Assembly (NCBI RefSeq): GCF_001683335.1
Contig: NZ_CP016201.1
Span: 283,659-320,756, forward strand
Length of the DNA stretch: 37,098 nt
DNA from: Selenomonas sp. oral taxon 126
GTDB taxonomy: Bacteria; Bacillota; Negativicutes; Selenomonadales; Selenomonadaceae
Direction: 5' to 3'
The translations under genes and the position numbers were made by a program. Within the stretch, counting starts at the first letter, position 1; every line of letters begins with the position of its first letter. The notes under the pieces were generated by a model that was not told where the DNA came from, ran no database searches, and saw only the letters and a program-made list of their open reading frames with translations. Below, piece after piece: positions 30,833 through 37,098 of the stretch.

Positions 30833-30960
30833 GCGCCCCTACCACCGCTTACGCGGTTCCCCTCCCCCGTTGCGAACGGGGGAGGCTTTTAGATCATGGC
30901 ATATTAGCTTCCCCCGCACGGAGCGGGGGAAGTGGCGAGCTTGCGAGCCGATAGGGGCGC
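30833..30960. repeat. Palindromic intergenic repeat, copy B
   Basis: A 128-bp element bounded by GCGCCCCT and AGGGGCGC with the same layout as copy A: two hairpins (CCTCCCCCGTT/AACGGGGGAGG and CTTCCCCCGC/GCGGGGGAAG) and a shared GCGAGC(T/G)TxGCGAGC-like end. It lies between rnhA and mlaE. No ORF of sense was found in it. Confidence 0.88.
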
Positions 30961-30968
30961 TCCAAAAG

Positions 30969-31652
30969 TCACCGCGTGAACTTCTCCGCCTCGCTCCGCG
31001 CGAGTTCGTCACAGCGCTCGTTGCGCGCGTTGCCCGCGTGCCCCTTGACCCAGTGAAACTGCACGCACCGTGCGGCAAACGCCGCGTCAAGCTGCATCCA
31101 GAGATCCTGATTGAGCACGGGCTCTCCGTCCGCCTTCTTCCACCCGCGTTTTTTCCACGCGGGCAGCCAGAACTTCGTGAATGCATTCTTGAGATACTGA
31201 CTGTCCGTATAGAGTGCAACGCGTGCGCCCTCCGGCACGGCGTTCATTGCCTCCAGTGCCGCTGTCAGCTCCATGCGGTTGTTCGTCGTCTCAGGGTCAC
31301 CACCGCTGCACTCTCTGACCTCGCCCGTTGCGACCGTCTCAATGACGGCAGCCCAGCCGCCCGCGCCGCCGGGATTACGGAGACACGAGCCGTCCGTGTG
31401 GATGATATAGTCTGCGTCAACGGGTTCTTCGACGGGCGGCGCGGATGATTTTTTCGCCGCTGTACCGCTCTTTGCAGCACGCGGCGCAGATAAATCCGCC
31501 GCCCCCTCCAACCAGTCACGAGCTTCTGCTTCGGTCATAAAGCCCTTATACACTGCGCCCTGAAAGCCCTGCACCTGCGCGGAACACTCCGCCCATACGG
31601 TAAAGATGCCCGTTTTGCGCCCGCGCTTCACGGCATAAAAATTCTTTGCCAC
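30969..31652 (-). CDS. rnhA: Ribonuclease HI with N-terminal hybrid-binding domain
   Basis: 227 residues from a GTG start at 31652, with AAAGGA upstream. An N-terminal RNase H1 hybrid-binding domain (FYAVKRGRKTGIF to GFMTEAEARDWL, about 5-48) is joined by a Ala/Ser/Lys linker to the catalytic domain (about 80-225). The metal-binding residues D87, E128, D150 and D215 are all present (HTDGSCLRNPG, NNRMELTAAL, YTDSQYL, NERCDELA). It cleaves RNA in RNA-DNA hybrids, clearing R-loops and primers. Last gene of the serS unit; 10 nt follow the stop of the PagL-like gene. Confidence 0.94.
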   Translation of the reverse strand: MAKNFYAVKRGRKTGIFTVWAECSAQVQGFQGAVYKGFMTEAEARDWLEGAADLSAPRAAKSGTAAKKSSAPPVEEPVDADYIIHTDGSCLRNPGGAGGWAAVIETVATGEVRECSGGDPETTNNRMELTAALEAMNAVPEGARVALYTDSQYLKNAFTKFWLPAWKKRGWKKADGEPVLNQDLWMQLDAAFAARCVQFHWVKGHAGNARNERCDELARSEAEKFTR

Positions 31653-31662
31653 AGTATGTCCT

Positions 31663-32286
31663 TTAATACGAGTACCGATAGCCAATCGAGAGCCCGATGC
31701 CGTTGTAGCCTGGATTCTTCGTCCGCTGTCCGTTCGACACATGATGCCCCAGATAGGCAACACTCAGAGCGCTCTTCTCATTAAACTTGTACGTCACACG
31801 CGGCCCGATCCGCCACATGAAGCCGTAGTTGCGCGTGTGCGCGGGATGCACGTCGTTGTAGACGAGAACGCCCCCCGTCGCGTCAAACGAAGCCTCCCAT
31901 TTCGAGCCGAGCGGCTTCGTCCAGCGCACCATGTACGCGGGGCCTGCACCGACGGCGGACGAGTCGAGGCGCACGTCGGGCGTGTCCTTCTCCGCCCACG
32001 AGCCGATGGCACGCGAGACGGTCAGCCCCCAGTGGAGCGACATACCGTGCATCTCCTTGTACTGACGGAAGACGTGCAGATTATAGAGGTCGATGTAGCG
32101 CCGCTCGCCGCGATGTTCCAGATAGTCCATCTGGATCTCCGCCTTTTTGTCCTGCACCGCGGAATCTCCCATGTGCATCTGCATCGTATGCCCGTCCGCC
32201 TCTGCGGGCGCAGCCGCTGCTGTCCCCGCCGCACCTAGCGCGAGTACAGCCGCAAGTGCTGTCATTTTCGTTTTGAAAAAAGTCAT
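31663..32286 (-). CDS. PagL-like acyloxyacyl hydrolase (lipid A deacylase family)
   Basis: 207 residues from ATG 32286 after GGAGGTG. A signal peptide (about 1-25, ending TAAAAPA) precedes an eight-stranded barrel-like domain. The motif HHVSNG (HxSN) near residue 182 matches the catalytic His and Ser of PagL-type enzymes, which remove the 3-O acyl chain of lipid A in the outer membrane. The acidic residue expected about 12 positions later in PagL is replaced: the sequence reads NPGYNGIGL, with Asn where Glu is expected. Activity may therefore differ. The terminal strand is GLSIGYRYSY. It lies between ubiX and rnhA, an unusual setting for an outer-membrane enzyme. Confidence 0.8.
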   Translation of the reverse strand: MTFFKTKMTALAAVLALGAAGTAAAAPAEADGHTMQMHMGDSAVQDKKAEIQMDYLEHRGERRYIDLYNLHVFRQYKEMHGMSLHWGLTVSRAIGSWAEKDTPDVRLDSSAVGAGPAYMVRWTKPLGSKWEASFDATGGVLVYNDVHPAHTRNYGFMWRIGPRVTYKFNEKSALSVAYLGHHVSNGQRTKNPGYNGIGLSIGYRYSY

Positions 32287-32291
32287 ATCCG

Positions 32292-32846
32292 TCACCTCCA
32301 ACGAGTGAAAAGCTCCGCCTCAATGCCGAGGCGGTCAAGGATCTTTCCCACCATCATATTGACGAGATCATCCAGCGTCTCGGGGCGATGATAAAATCCG
32401 GGCGCAGCGGGCATGATAACGGCGCCTGCGCGTGCAAGCCGTAGCAAATTCTCAAGATGAATCTCGTGCATGGGCGTCTCGCGTGGCACGAGGAGAAGCC
32501 GCCGCCCCTCCTTGAGCGTCACGTCCGCCGCACGCGTGAGAAGATCGTCCGTCACGCCGTGGGCGATTGCACCCGCCGTCTTCATCGAGCAGGGCAGGAC
32601 GACCATCGCATCCATGCGGAACGAGCCGCTCGCGATCGCCGCGCCCACATCCTCATTCGGATAGAGAACCAAGACGCGCCGCGAAAGCTCCTCCATCGTC
32701 ACGCCGCACTCGTAGTCCAGCACGCGCTGTCCGCTGTCCGTGATAACGGCGTGGACTTCGATCCCCTGCTCACGCAGTACGTCAATCAGGCGGAGCGCAT
32801 ACACGCTGCCGCTCGCGCCCGTGATGCCAACGACAAGGCGCTTCAT
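32292..32846 (-). CDS. ubiX: Flavin prenyltransferase UbiX
   Basis: 184 residues. It makes prenylated FMN, the cofactor of UbiD-type decarboxylases. Typical features are [15 protein letters not shown] at the start, [18 protein letters not shown] (phosphate and flavin binding), [17 protein letters not shown] and [18 protein letters not shown]. Its start overlaps the serS stop by 4 nt, and a short gap leads to the PagL-like gene. A UbiD partner is not in the window. Confidence 0.95.
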   Translation of the reverse strand: MKRLVVGITGASGSVYALRLIDVLREQGIEVHAVITDSGQRVLDYECGVTMEELSRRVLVLYPNEDVGAAIASGSFRMDAMVVLPCSMKTAGAIAHGVTDDLLTRAADVTLKEGRRLLLVPRETPMHEIHLENLLRLARAGAVIMPAAPGFYHRPETLDDLVNMMVGKILDRLGIEAELFTRWR

Positions 32847-34114
32847 CGAATGACCGTGACGCCGCCCATGTACGGGACGAGCGCCTTCGGCACGAGGACG
32901 GAGCCGTCTGCCTGCTGATTGTTCTCGAGGATTGCCGCAACCGTGCGACCAACGGCGACCCCCGAGCCGTTCAGCGTGTGAAGGAACGCGGGTTTTGCGC
33001 CGCGTTCGGGACGATATTTGATATTTGCGCGGCGCGCCTGATAGTCCGTGCAGTTCGAGCAGGACGAGATCTCGCGGTATTTGTCCTGCGCGGGCATCCA
33101 GACCTCGATGTCGTAGGTCTTTGCCGAGGTAAAGCTCATGTCGCCCGTGCAGAGCTGCACGACGCGGTATGGCAATTCGAGCGTCTTCAGCACGTCCTCC
33201 GCCGCCTCCACCATCGTCTCAAGCTCATCCCAGCTCGTCTCGGGCGTGACAAATTTGATCAGCTCCACCTTGTTGAACTGGTGCTGACGAATGAGGCCGC
33301 GCGTGTCGCGCCCCGCGCTGCCCGCCTCCGCGCGGAAGCACGCCGTATAGGACGTGTAGTATTCGGGCAGCTGCTCCGCGTCCAGAATCTCGTCGCGGTG
33401 GTAGTTCGTCGTCGGCACCTCTGCCGTCGGCACGAGGTAGTAGTCGAGCCCGTCGAGCTTGAACATATCCGCCGCGAACTTCGGCAGCTGCCCTGTCCCG
33501 ACCATGCTGTCGGCGTTCACGACGTAGGGCGCAAGCATCTCCGTATATCCGTGTTTCTCCGCGTGGAGATCCATCATGAAGTTGATGCACGCGCGCTCGA
33601 GACGCGCACCGAGCCCCTTGTAGAACGTGAAGCGCGCGCCCGTTACCTTTGCCGCACGCTCCGCATCGAGCACACCGAGTTTTTCCCCAATATCCCAATG
33701 CGCCTGCGGCTCGAAATCAAACGTGCGCGGCGTGCCCCAGCGGCGCACCTCGGGGTTCTCTGTGTCGTCCTTGCCGATCGGCACGTCGGCTTTCGGCATA
33801 TTCGGGATTTGGAGCAGGAGGTCACGCAGCTTCGCCTCCACCTCGCGCAGATCCTCGTCGAGCGCCGTGATCTCATCGCCGAGCGCGCGCATCTCCGCGA
33901 CCACATCGTCCGCGCTCTCGCCCGCCTTCTTGCGCACGCCGATCTCCTTTGAGACGGCGTTGCGGCGTGCCTTCTTCTCCTCGACATCCTGCAAAATCGT
34001 GCGGCGGCTCTCCTCAAGCGCCGTGAACGACGACAGATCGAGAGAATTGCAGCGGTGCTTCAGCATTTCCTGCACTGCGGGCAGATTCTCGCGCACAAAT
34101 TTCATATCCAACAT
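32843..34114 (-). CDS. serS: Serine-tRNA ligase
   Basis: 423 residues, full length. The N-terminal coiled-coil arm (about 1-110, [12 protein letters not shown]) binds the long variable arm of tRNA-Ser. The class II catalytic core shows motif 2 [18 protein letters not shown] and motif 3 [17 protein letters not shown], with TAEVPTTN as the serine site. Start ATG 34114 lies behind promoter 34150-34178. There is only about 35 nt of leader, so no T-box riboswitch can fit. Confidence 0.97.
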   Translation of the reverse strand: MLDMKFVRENLPAVQEMLKHRCNSLDLSSFTALEESRRTILQDVEEKKARRNAVSKEIGVRKKAGESADDVVAEMRALGDEITALDEDLREVEAKLRDLLLQIPNMPKADVPIGKDDTENPEVRRWGTPRTFDFEPQAHWDIGEKLGVLDAERAAKVTGARFTFYKGLGARLERACINFMMDLHAEKHGYTEMLAPYVVNADSMVGTGQLPKFAADMFKLDGLDYYLVPTAEVPTTNYHRDEILDAEQLPEYYTSYTACFRAEAGSAGRDTRGLIRQHQFNKVELIKFVTPETSWDELETMVEAAEDVLKTLELPYRVVQLCTGDMSFTSAKTYDIEVWMPAQDKYREISSCSNCTDYQARRANIKYRPERGAKPAFLHTLNGSGVAVGRTVAAILENNQQADGSVLVPKALVPYMGGVTVIR

Positions 34115-34149
34115 CAGAAATCACTCCATTATATAGTTTGTTATCTGCT

Positions 34150-34178
34150 ATCATAGTACAAAGGGCGCACTTTGTAAA
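34150..34178 (-). promoter_or_regulatory. Promoter of the serS operon
   Basis: On the minus strand TTTACA (34173-34178) and TATGAT (34150-34155) are 17 bp apart, about 36 nt before the start. Confidence 0.75.
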
Positions 34179-34190
34179 GAAAAGACCACC

Positions 34191-34220
34191 TTCTTCATCC
34201 CTGTTTCACACAGGTATAGT
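34191..34220 (+). promoter_or_regulatory. Possible promoter of mutY
   Basis: TATAGT (34215-34220) is a good -10; the -35 at 18 bp (TTCTTC) is poor. A small inverted repeat CCTG/CAGG lies just before it. Confidence 0.4.
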
Positions 34221-34249
34221 AAAATCAACGCGAAAAGGAGAGCACTCTA

Positions 34250-35356
34250 ATGAAAATTTTACCGTGGACGGGCGACTCCATCTTTCCCGCCCTCTGCGCC
34301 ACTCTGCTCGCGTGGCGAAAGTCTGCGCCCGACGTGCGCGACCTGCCGTGGCGCGACGAGCCGACGCCGTATCACGTCTGGATCTCCGAGATCATGCTTC
34401 AGCAGACGCGCGCCGCCGTCGTGCGCGCCTACTATCTGCGTTTCCTCGATGCCCTGCCGAGCGTCCGCGACCTCGCCGCCGTGGACGACGACGCACTCAT
34501 GAAGCTCTGGCAGGGACTCGGCTACTACAGCCGTGCGCGCAACCTCAAACGCGCGGCACAGGTGATTGTCGCAGAGCACGGCGGCGATCTGCCGAACGAC
34601 TTCGACGCACTGCTCGCCCTCCCCGGCATCGGACGCTATACGGCGAGCGCAATTTCCTCATTCGCCTACGGCGCGCCGCGCCCCGCAGTCGACGGCAACT
34701 TCCTGCGTGTCGCCGCGCGCGTCACGGCGAATCCCATCGACATTGCAAAGGACGCATCGAAGCGCGCACTCGAAGCCGCGCTCGCGCCCTCCTATCCGAC
34801 GAGACGCGACGCAGGACTCCTCAACGAGGCATTCATGGATCTCGGCGCGACCATCTGTCTGCCGAACGGCGCACCGCTCTGCCACAGCTGTCCCGCCGCA
34901 CGCCTCTGCCTCGCGCATGAATACGGCACGGAGCAGAACTATCCCGTCAAGACCGCACTCAAGGCGCGCCGCAAGGAGCAGCGCACCGTCCTTCTCCTCT
35001 CCTGCGGCGGGCAAATTGCCATACGAAAAAGACCCGCGCGGGGTCTCCTCGCGGGTCTCTGGGAATATCCGAATCTCGACGGAAAACTGACGAAGCGTGC
35101 CGTGCGCGCACATCTCGAAGCGGAGGGCTATCACGTCCTCGCCATCGCACCGCTGCCGCCCGCGCGCCACATCTTTTCACATATTGAATGGAATCTGACG
35201 GGCTGGGCGGTCAGCGTCGCAGAATGGAACGAACCGCCGCTGATGGCGGCAGAGGAGATAGACGGCGCGCCCGCCCCACTTCTCTGGGTGCGCCGTGAGG
35301 AACTTGCGGACAAGTACAGCATCCCCGCTGCATTCGGCTACTTTACGCCGAAATAA
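34250..35356 (+). CDS. mutY: A/G-specific adenine glycosylase MutY
   Basis: 368 residues with AAAAGGAG upstream of the ATG. It removes adenine mispaired with 8-oxoguanine. The catalytic Glu47 lies in SEIMLQQTR and Asp148 in RPAVDGNFLRV; the spacing of 101 residues equals that of E. coli MutY. The helix-hairpin-helix is LPGIGRYTASA. Four cysteines (CLPNGAPLCHSCPAARLC) bind an iron-sulfur cluster with seven residues in the first gap, as seen in many Firmicutes. The C-terminal NUDIX-like domain (about 235-365) recognises 8-oxoG. Divergent from serS and followed by a terminator. Confidence 0.96.
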   Translation: MKILPWTGDSIFPALCATLLAWRKSAPDVRDLPWRDEPTPYHVWISEIMLQQTRAAVVRAYYLRFLDALPSVRDLAAVDDDALMKLWQGLGYYSRARNLKRAAQVIVAEHGGDLPNDFDALLALPGIGRYTASAISSFAYGAPRPAVDGNFLRVAARVTANPIDIAKDASKRALEAALAPSYPTRRDAGLLNEAFMDLGATICLPNGAPLCHSCPAARLCLAHEYGTEQNYPVKTALKARRKEQRTVLLLSCGGQIAIRKRPARGLLAGLWEYPNLDGKLTKRAVRAHLEAEGYHVLAIAPLPPARHIFSHIEWNLTGWAVSVAEWNEPPLMAAEEIDGAPAPLLWVRREELADKYSIPAAFGYFTPK

Positions 35357-35412
35357 AAAGTGCAGCTGCTGCACGAAGGTCGAAATGACTCCGTGCTGTA
35401 GCTGCGCTTTTT
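35355..35412. terminator. Bidirectional terminator between mutY and tonB
   Basis: AAAAAGTGCAGCTGCTGCACG pairs imperfectly with CGTGCTGTAGCTGCGCTTTTT; A- and T-runs at the two ends allow use from either side by the convergent genes. Confidence 0.8.
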
Positions 35413-36222
35413 CTATGGCTGAAAGATCAGTGTTTTTTCAAACCAGAGTTTGATCGGGTAGCCCTGATAGACGATCGGGGCAAAGCGCATCCGCCAGAAC
35501 GCCTCGTCTGCCGCCTGACGGAAGCCAAGATTCGGTGCATCAGTCAGTATGCGCACAGATTCAATGCTGCCATCCGTGCCAACGAGCACGCGCCCCGTGA
35601 CCGAGACGGTCTCAGAGTAGCCAAGAGAACGCGCCTCTTCTGGATAATACGCCTCTGCATCGCGCAGGATTTGGTAAGAAATCCCTGCGGCAGATGCCGC
35701 CGTATATGAGCCGTCTCCATTATCAGAGAATCCAGCTCCCAATCCCGACGCCTGACCTATTCCGCTGCCTCCTGCAGCAGATGAGGCTCCGTTATCCTCT
35801 CTGCCATCTGACGAGACTCCGCCAGATGTAGGTATTGCATCCGAACTCTGTTCGCCGCTTGGCGCAGCAACAATAGATGCAATCGCATGCTCCACAGGCG
35901 GAACCACGCGATCAAGCTCCTGCATTGTCGGAGCACTAGCAGCCTTTATACTGGGCAGCATACTTTGTGCCGACATGTCCGCATGGCTGCTCTCCCGTTT
36001 TACTTCCTCGATCTCCCCCGCGCCGCCAGCACTTCCTTCATTCGCCGAACTCTCTACTGCCGCCGCGACCTGCGTCTCCGATAGGAAGCCAACCTGCAGA
36101 GGTGTACTCGGCAGCGGCGGCGAGGCGAACCAGTCCAGTCCGATAAGAAGCAATATGCCTATAATACCGACATGTACAGCGAGTGACAAACCGCCGTAAA
36201 TTTTCCATGAACGCGTATGCAT
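35413..36222 (-). CDS. tonB: TonB-family energy transducer
   Basis: 269 residues from ATG 36222 after GGGGTGAG. One N-terminal membrane helix (GGLSLAVHVGIIGILLLIGL) anchors it, with a conserved His in SLAVHVG. The linker (about 40-185) is rich in Gly, Ser, Ala and Glu, rather than the Pro-Glu/Pro-Lys type of Proteobacteria. The C-terminal TonB domain follows: YPEEARSLGYSETVSVTGRV, then GSIESVRILT and FWRMRFAPIVYQGYP. It passes proton-motive energy to outer-membrane receptors. Last gene of exbB-exbD-tonB, 4 nt after the exbD stop. No receptor gene is in the window. Confidence 0.9.
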   Translation of the reverse strand: MHTRSWKIYGGLSLAVHVGIIGILLLIGLDWFASPPLPSTPLQVGFLSETQVAAAVESSANEGSAGGAGEIEEVKRESSHADMSAQSMLPSIKAASAPTMQELDRVVPPVEHAIASIVAAPSGEQSSDAIPTSGGVSSDGREDNGASSAAGGSGIGQASGLGAGFSDNGDGSYTAASAAGISYQILRDAEAYYPEEARSLGYSETVSVTGRVLVGTDGSIESVRILTDAPNLGFRQAADEAFWRMRFAPIVYQGYPIKLWFEKTLIFQP

Positions 36223-36226
36223 CGTC

Positions 36227-36634
36227 TCACCCCGGTGTATTGGTCGCAATGTAGACCTTCTCAATACCGAGGCGCTTCACCACATCCATGATCTGCACAA
36301 CCGTCCCATAGGACGCCGCCGTATCGCCGCGCAGGATGACAGAGATATCCTCTCCACGAGCTGCATCCTCCGTGAGGCGCGCGGTAAGCTCGCGCAGACT
36401 CATCAGATCTCGTTCGTAGTAGATCCCGCCATCCGCCGTGATCGTGATGGGAATATTGCGCGTCATGCTGACCTTTGCACTCTCCGCCTGCGGCAGTGTA
36501 AGCGGCATACTCTTCTGCACGACCATCGAGAGCATGCTCATCATGAAGAAAACGAGCAGAAAGAAAATGATGTCAATCATCGGAATGATCATCAGCTGCG
36601 GGCGTTCCTCCTGCGGCAGAAGGTCAAGCTTCAC
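36227..36634 (-). CDS. exbD: ExbD/TolR biopolymer transport protein
   Basis: 135 residues from a GTG start at 36634 with GGGAGG 8 nt upstream. One membrane helix carries the conserved Asp21 (MIIPMIDIIFFLLVFFMM), the proton-path residue of the family, followed by a periplasmic domain with LPQAESAKV and ISVILRGDTAASYGTVVQI. It overlaps exbB by 11 nt. With ExbB it forms the proton-driven motor for TonB. TolR is the alternative, but the adjacent tonB favours ExbD. Confidence 0.93.
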   Translation of the reverse strand: MKLDLLPQEERPQLMIIPMIDIIFFLLVFFMMSMLSMVVQKSMPLTLPQAESAKVSMTRNIPITITADGGIYYERDLMSLRELTARLTEDAARGEDISVILRGDTAASYGTVVQIMDVVKRLGIEKVYIATNTPG

Positions 36635-37098
36635 CGCGCTCACCTCCCACATGCGCCAGATACATCGTGGCAGAGTACTCCACATCCGCTATGATGCCGT
36701 TCGCCCGATGCGAGAGATAGGCATAAAGACTCAGCGCAAGAATCGCGACGAGCAATCCGCTCGCCGTTGCAACCAGGGCCTCACCGACACCGCCTGTGAT
36801 GGCAAACGGCTCTCCCTCGGCAACAGACAGTACGCTGAATGAGCTAATCATGCCAATGACTGTCCCCAACAGACCTAGAAGCGGCGCCATCGTCACGATC
36901 ACACTCAGATACTCAAGATAACGGCGCAGCGCAAGCGCCTTTTTCTTTGCTGCCGCCTGCACGAGCTCCTCTTGCCGCACATTCTTATGGGTACGCTCCT
37001 CGAGCGCAGTCAGCAGGACCTCTCCCGCCGCACCGCCGGAGGTTCGACAGAGCTCAGCAGCACGTGCATCATCCCCTGCAGCGAGCGCCGCACAGAAC
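36624..37098 (-). CDS. exbB: ExbB/TolQ/MotA-family proton channel (5' end cut by window edge)
   Basis: The frame is open to the window edge, giving the last 157 residues. Two of three membrane helices are visible (LSVIVTMAPLLGLLGTVIG and GEALVATASGLLVAILALSL); the first lies outside. The motif APLLGLLGTVIGMI and the Ala/Thr-rich third helix with EALVATASGLLVAI are typical of ExbB. A GTG at 36980 is internal and not the start, since the frame is conserved upstream (ALEERTHKN). It forms the TonB motor with ExbD. Confidence 0.92.
   Translation of the reverse strand, partial: FCAALAAGDDARAAELCRTSGGAAGEVLLTALEERTHKNVRQEELVQAAAKKKALALRRYLEYLSVIVTMAPLLGLLGTVIGMISSFSVLSVAEGEPFAITGGVGEALVATASGLLVAILALSLYAYLSHRANGIIADVEYSATMYLAHVGGERGEA

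Noticed and set aside
30747-30845. An N-terminal extension of MlaE
   Set aside because: It would be read from the palindromic repeat, has no ribosome site, and AGGAGGG sits properly before the ATG at 30746.
34115-34149. A T-box riboswitch before serS
   Set aside because: The promoter is so close that the leader is only about 35 nt; no specifier or antiterminator structure can fit.

Overview
The window looks like chromosomal DNA from a diderm Firmicute of the class Negativicutes, most likely a Selenomonas or close relative. This is inferred from gene content: lipid A genes (lpxD and an LpxL-type acyltransferase), BamA with three POTRA domains, TamB, TolC, several Skp/OmpH-like proteins, a minimal MlaEFD set and a flagellar hook gene. 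These occur together with Firmicute-type Shine-Dalgarno sites, 6S-like RNA and GC-rich codon use. No rRNA or tRNA gene and no CRISPR array was seen.

Layout. 1-442 (-) is the start of dhaL, cut by the window edge. 443-966 holds its promoter and a 6S-like RNA with promoter and terminator. 967-3438 (+) is an FtsA-like actin-fold protein with two N-terminal AT-hook-like motifs and a C-terminal run of beta-rich repeats. 3498-3790 (-) is the 3' remnant of a DUF4143 ATPase gene.

From 21480 down to 3835 almost everything is on the minus strand and builds the outer membrane. Promoter P1 (21570-21598) drives tolC, tamB and a sigma-70-family factor. P2 (14753-14782) drives a single-pass membrane protein, bamA, an unknown outer-membrane-like protein, and a GT2/GT83 pair likely to modify lipid A or another envelope glycan. 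P3 (8347-8375) drives a small lipoprotein. P4 (7872-7900) drives three OmpH/Skp-like genes, lpxD and the lpxL-type gene, which end at a strong terminator (3795-3832). A sigma factor inside this region makes local envelope regulation an attractive hypothesis.

21611-22957 is an AAA/DUF4143 ATPase with an operator-like palindrome on its promoter. 23096-25981 is a two-gene flagellar unit (a TIGR02530-type protein and flgE). FlgE is enlarged by about 400 residues of degenerate repeats. 26148-27226 (+) carries a ribbon-helix-helix protein and a crotonase. 27402-27902 (-) is a BrnT/BrnA toxin-antitoxin pair. 27943-30746 (-) is mlaE-mlaF-mlaD, with MlaD predicted to end in an outer-membrane barrel. 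30969-34114 (-) is serS-ubiX-pagL-like-rnhA. 34250-35356 (+) is mutY. 35413 to the end (-) is exbB-exbD-tonB, with exbB cut by the window edge.

A palindromic element of about 130 bp occurs twice in the same orientation (19820-19957 and 30833-30960), each time in a gap between minus-strand envelope genes. The most unusual items are the hook insertion, the AT-hook FtsA-like protein, three tandem Skp-like proteins with three anchoring modes, the embedded sigma factor with its membrane-protein neighbour, and the uncharacterised barrel-like protein after BamA.
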